NCBI RefSeq assembly: GCF_016802725.1
Contig: NC_052671.1
Span: forward strand, 8,537,501 to 8,601,500
DNA: 64,000 nt
Direction of reading: 5' to 3'
Origin: Solenopsis invicta
Taxonomy: Eukaryota; Arthropoda; Insecta; Hymenoptera; Formicidae
The notes under the pieces were generated by a model. The model did not search any database and was not told the origin of the DNA. It saw only the letters and a list, made by a program, of their open reading frames with translations. Positions 60,432 through 64,000 of the stretch are shown here, one piece after another; within the stretch, counting starts at the first letter, position 1, and the number at the start of each line of letters is the position of its first letter. The position numbers and the translations under genes were made by a program.

Positions 60432-62385
60432 GTCCTTTACGCCGGCGTCGTGCCGATGTGTCCTTAATTGTGCGGCCATTCAGCCGGAAACATCATTTTC
60501 CTCTATCACGATATGCACACGCATTTATGTAATTCGGAAATGTATAATATATAAAAAATAATCTATAGCATTAAATGACTAACTTTTTCTTCCTGAAATA
60601 TCTACTTGTGTCAAAAAATTATTTTAAGGATGTATAAGACATTTCTTAAAACATTAAAAAAATTATGAAAAATTATTAATTGTATTACATTGCATTTGGG
60701 ACAATTTTCCATTTGAATAAAAATTCGATAAGAAGTAAACATGTGCGTTAATGAAAATATAATAAAATAAAAAATAACGAAAAAAATCTGAACTTTTTTA
60801 TTCCAATACTTTAAATATTCAAAATGATTTATAGAAAGTTTCATTGCAATGCAGAGATCTATAAAAGAAAACTATTTATTTATTTATTTACAAAATAATT
60901 AAATAGACCATCATAGTAAAATTTTATATTATTTTGAATACATAAAATACTTACACAGAAAAATTAAGATTTTTCTTAAATGTCGTAAAAATAATTTAAT
61001 TTTTAATAAAAAAGAAAATAAATAAACTATAAAAATATATTATTAAATAAAAATTTAATTATAATAATTCTTGTAAATTTATATACACATTTCACTACAG
61101 AAAGAGAGAGATTATTGCAGTTCTAGGGCAAGCCCTTTGAGAACGCACAAATAAGAGAGTGCTAAACTTTTAATTAATTCTATAATTGGTAGTAGTATCA
61201 ATATTCATGATAAAAGTAATCTAAATAATTATACACATTAATTATAACTATATAAATAACATGTTTCTGCAACAAGCAGAAAATAGATAGTGAAGTTAAA
61301 AGAAGAAAACTGCGCGTTCCTTCGAATAAATCCAGAATTTCTAAAATCTGTAAAATGTTAGGCGTTTTACGCCTCCATCGTAGGAATCGGCGGACACGGT
61401 AAGAAGTCGGTCTCGAAAGGATCGAGATTCCTGACGGATTCCCATGCGCGATCTCTCTGAGGCCAGCCGAAACTTCTCCGTTGCCGCGCCTAGAGGAGGC
61501 CGCGGCTAGAAGAGAGAGCAACTCGCACGTCGTCCCACGTCTGGACGTGTGTTCTGGCGCGTTTAAACGGTGAAAGTAGCGATTTGACAAAAGGTAAAAA
61601 TGACACTGTCGCGTGAAAATGACACTGTCGCCGACGATCGGAGCCGTGCCGCAGCAGAAGCGGACGGACTCGTCGTCGCCCGTCGCTCGCGTCGCGTCGC
61701 ATAGCGTCGCGTCGTGCCGTCACCCTGATTGTCACGGGCGCCGCAATTAGCGCGTGACACGCGCGGTCCGTTTCTCATCGTTGTTTCGTCGTTGTCTCAC
61801 CGTCACGTCGCCGCGTCTTCGCCGGCACGACTCTCGTGCCGAATTGGAGACGAGAGAAGAGAATAATGCGTGTATAAGTACCCACGGGCACGGGGAACGA
61901 TCGGCTTTGCGCCATTTCAGTTTTCTCGGTCAATCACGGCAAACGTTCGTCTACGAAGCGATTGCTCGCATGAACAATCCCATGAAGAGTGGCAATTAAA
62001 ATCGCCGCGAGATCGAACACGGGTGTACGCGCATACGACCGTTCCGTTCTGCTCCTCGTCCGGATGCGTTAGACGCGCGTTTCGAATTACCGTCTGTATT
62101 TTTGCAACGTAAGTGTGCCTGATTAGAGATGCTGATAAATGAGAAAGCATATTGTAAATAACTCGTCGAAGTGATTGTTTTAGCGTACAAGGATTGATTG
62201 AAGCTTCGTTAATGGAAGCGTTGGCAATCTCTGCAGAAAGAAAGCACGGGGATATTTAACAATTTTATTTGTAGCCCGTAAATAAATAAATTTGTAATTT
62301 TAATAAACGCAGTATGTGTAGATGTTGCGTTTTTCAATTGTTTCGATGTTTCAAGATTCCCAAGAAAGTAATTTATAAAATAATA

Positions 62386-63019
62386 CCCAGTCGACACGAT
62401 TATGTGTTGACTATATAATAGCTATAAGCTTCAGTATCACATTTTATATAACGTGGACGTTGCAGCAATGTTGCAGTTATGTTATAATTTTGTCCCTTTT
62501 CAAAAATAATGATGGTACATTTATATCATCTTATTATAATTATTTATTTCATAGCTCCAATGTTTAAATTCTATTTACTGGCGCATCACTTGTTATATAA
62601 ATAATATTTACACTGAAAAAGAAGTTTTGTTGCATTAATAGAAATTTTGTTAGATTCAACCAGTGTGTCTGTTCCAAAACGGACGAATCGGAAATCTTGT
62701 AGAAATTACCAGATTATAGTACAATTTATCAAACGTTTTGATTATAACAATCAGAGGCTTGTTGTAATAAACAGAAATTCTGCTTGGTTTCACCGAAAAC
62801 ATTCAATCATATCAGTTTTGTTAATATAATCAGATCATTTTTCTCAGTGTATCATTTACACACTTATATAAAAGAAAGTAGTAGATACAAATAATTATGA
62901 TATAAATATCACGAAATATTTGTTATACAAATGGTATTTGCAACTGCTATATAATTTGGAAATAATACGAAAAGTATTATTTCCAAATTACATAGCAGCT
63001 GCAAATTGTGTCGACTGGG
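62386..63019. mobile_element. TA-flanked MITE with terminal inverted repeats
   Basis: 634 bp with ends CCCAGTCGACAC and GTGTCGACTGGG, flanked by TA on both sides, as for Tc1/mariner-type elements. Near the right end is a strong hairpin (62,937-63,005) with arms TTTGCAACTGCTATATAATT and its inverse. It also contains GTTGCAGCAATGTTGC, similar to the body of the element at 34,501. No transposase is encoded. Confidence 0.78.
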
Positions 63020-63020
63020 T

Positions 63021-64000
63021 AACTATCGAGTAGTCTGCAACTGCATGTATACCTGCGCGATTTTGATATTTCGTGACTCTGAGAGATCGCAGGCTAATTA
63101 AGATACGTTAATATCTAAACGTATCACGTTATTTGCGATGAAAACAGAATTAGAAAGATGTTTCAGCCTCATTTGCGAGAACTTTCCATCTCCATCGTTT
63201 TACTCTAGTCATCTAGCGCGCATGTTACTCCTCACAGAAATTCACGCGAAAGCGAGGAATGCCTCGAAATAAATAAATAAATATATATTCTCGGGAATAT
63301 GAAATGCCTTGTAGCTCTGCCATCCAGGAGGCTGTTAGAAAAGCGAATGCCTTGGAAACCGCTATATCTCGTGCGGTCCCGCATAAACACAGTACAAGCG
63401 GTGTCTCGCGCAAAAATACAGACATCGTTCACTTGTCGGAGGCCAGTGATGGGCCGTTCGATCCCATCGATCATCGATCGTGGTCGGCATGACTGACCTC
63501 GCCTCCCATTGTTGTTCATTGTATTCCAAGAACGATCGTTATCCAGGGGGGAAGGAGAAAGAGCCCGTGGGGAAGCCGCGCGCGGCTGGAGCGAGAGGAA
63601 GAAATCGCGAGATGGAAAGAGAGAAAGGGACACGCGCGGAAATCGCGGGTGAGAAGGAGAGACAATGTGGCGCCCGTTCTCCAGGTTGACCAAGCCAGAG
63701 AGGTGAGAACGGAATAACACAACGGCCACGGGGAACGGAGAAGGATGCAAAATGGACCAAGCACCGGCGAAGTGGGGATCTGGATTAAAAGCAAACGAGG
63801 GCAACGTCTCGGCAACAGAGCCATCTCGGACCTTGAGGAGTCGAGGCCGCCGCCGAGTACTCCATTTCCGCATTTCGTAACATCGCTCTGTTGTTGTTAT
63901 TGTTGTTGTTGTTATTGTTATTATTGTTGCCGTTGTTGTTGCTACCTGTCATTCTGTTGTCACACTTTGGCGCACGTTGCGCGCAGTTCCTGCTAACGGA
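63021..64000. other. GC-richer right edge, no supported gene
   Basis: From about 63,440 the sequence is GC-rich and purine-rich (GAGAAAG runs at 63,550-63,670). Long overlapping frames exist on both strands, including 63,232-63,873 minus, but they have skewed composition and no motif. It may be a 5' region of a gene continuing to the right. Confidence 0.4.
63889..63943. repeat. TTG-type trinucleotide repeat
   Basis: Imperfect TTG/TTA repeats (CAA/TAA on the minus strand). On the minus strand CAA repeats could encode Gln, but TAA units interrupt, so coding is unlikely. Confidence 0.85.

Larger units (their letters stand above)
57961..62385. other. Intergenic, no supported gene
   Basis: AT-rich background with GC-richer islands at about 58,800-58,940, 59,370-59,620, 59,990-60,520 and 61,320-62,110. 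The islands contain overlapping open frames on both strands, typical of GC-rich non-coding or 5' UTR DNA. None shows a domain or convincing splice pairs. They may be promoters or first exons of genes beyond the window. Confidence 0.45.

Noticed and set aside
63232..63873. 213-codon open frame on the minus strand
   Set aside because: It lies in GC- and purine-biased DNA with equally long frames on the other strand. The translation is rich in Arg, Ser and Pro with no motif, and its end runs through an AT-rich repeat. Composition explains it.
1..64000. CRISPR arrays, bacterial operons or phage genes
   Set aside because: No regularly spaced direct repeats with unique spacers and no prokaryotic gene organisation. 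The window is eukaryotic nuclear DNA with introns.

Overview
The window looks like insect nuclear DNA, most likely an ant or another hymenopteran. It is AT-rich, has small phase-matched introns, several classes of insect DNA transposon, and a head-to-tail array of divergent seven-transmembrane odorant receptors (7tm_6 family) of the kind expanded in ants. There is no bacterial or organellar signature. All gene models are read by eye from exon frames and splice sites; none was tested against transcripts or a database.

Left part (1 to ~32,118): four tandem units of about 7.6-8.4 kb, each with one odorant receptor gene on the minus strand (OR-A to OR-D from left to right). In every copy five core exons of 270, 478, 100, 120 and 156 nt are open with identical splice phases, giving about 375 residues of receptor. 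A candidate first exon lies about 2.5-3 kb upstream of the core in A and B. It is broken in C (lost ATG plus a hAT insertion) and in D (frameshift plus insertions). The canonical short last exon of this family could not be found. The array is layered with mobile DNA: a mariner deletion relic in all units, a Tc1-like element in two, a long-inverted-repeat element with tRNA-like boxes in A and C only, and a copia relic carrying its own MITE upstream of D. The units are mosaics: different exons and flanks support different relationships among copies.

Middle (32,118 to 36,300): a TTAA-flanked foldback element, one plausible plus-strand exon of unknown identity, a MITE built on a TTGCAGCAA motif, and otherwise AT-rich DNA.

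Right part (36,300 to 58,000): two minus-strand genes. Gene 1 (36,306-43,745) and gene 2 (54,510-57,577) each encode a protein with a signal peptide, a long polar region, one hydrophobic segment and a C-terminal CX5C module. Gene 1 also has three furin-like basic sites. They look like diverged relatives of an uncharacterised arthropod family.

The remainder (57,960 to 64,000) has no gene I can support. It holds a TA-flanked MITE, a long alternating purine-pyrimidine tract, several hairpins and GC-richer islands that could be promoters or exons of genes outside the window.
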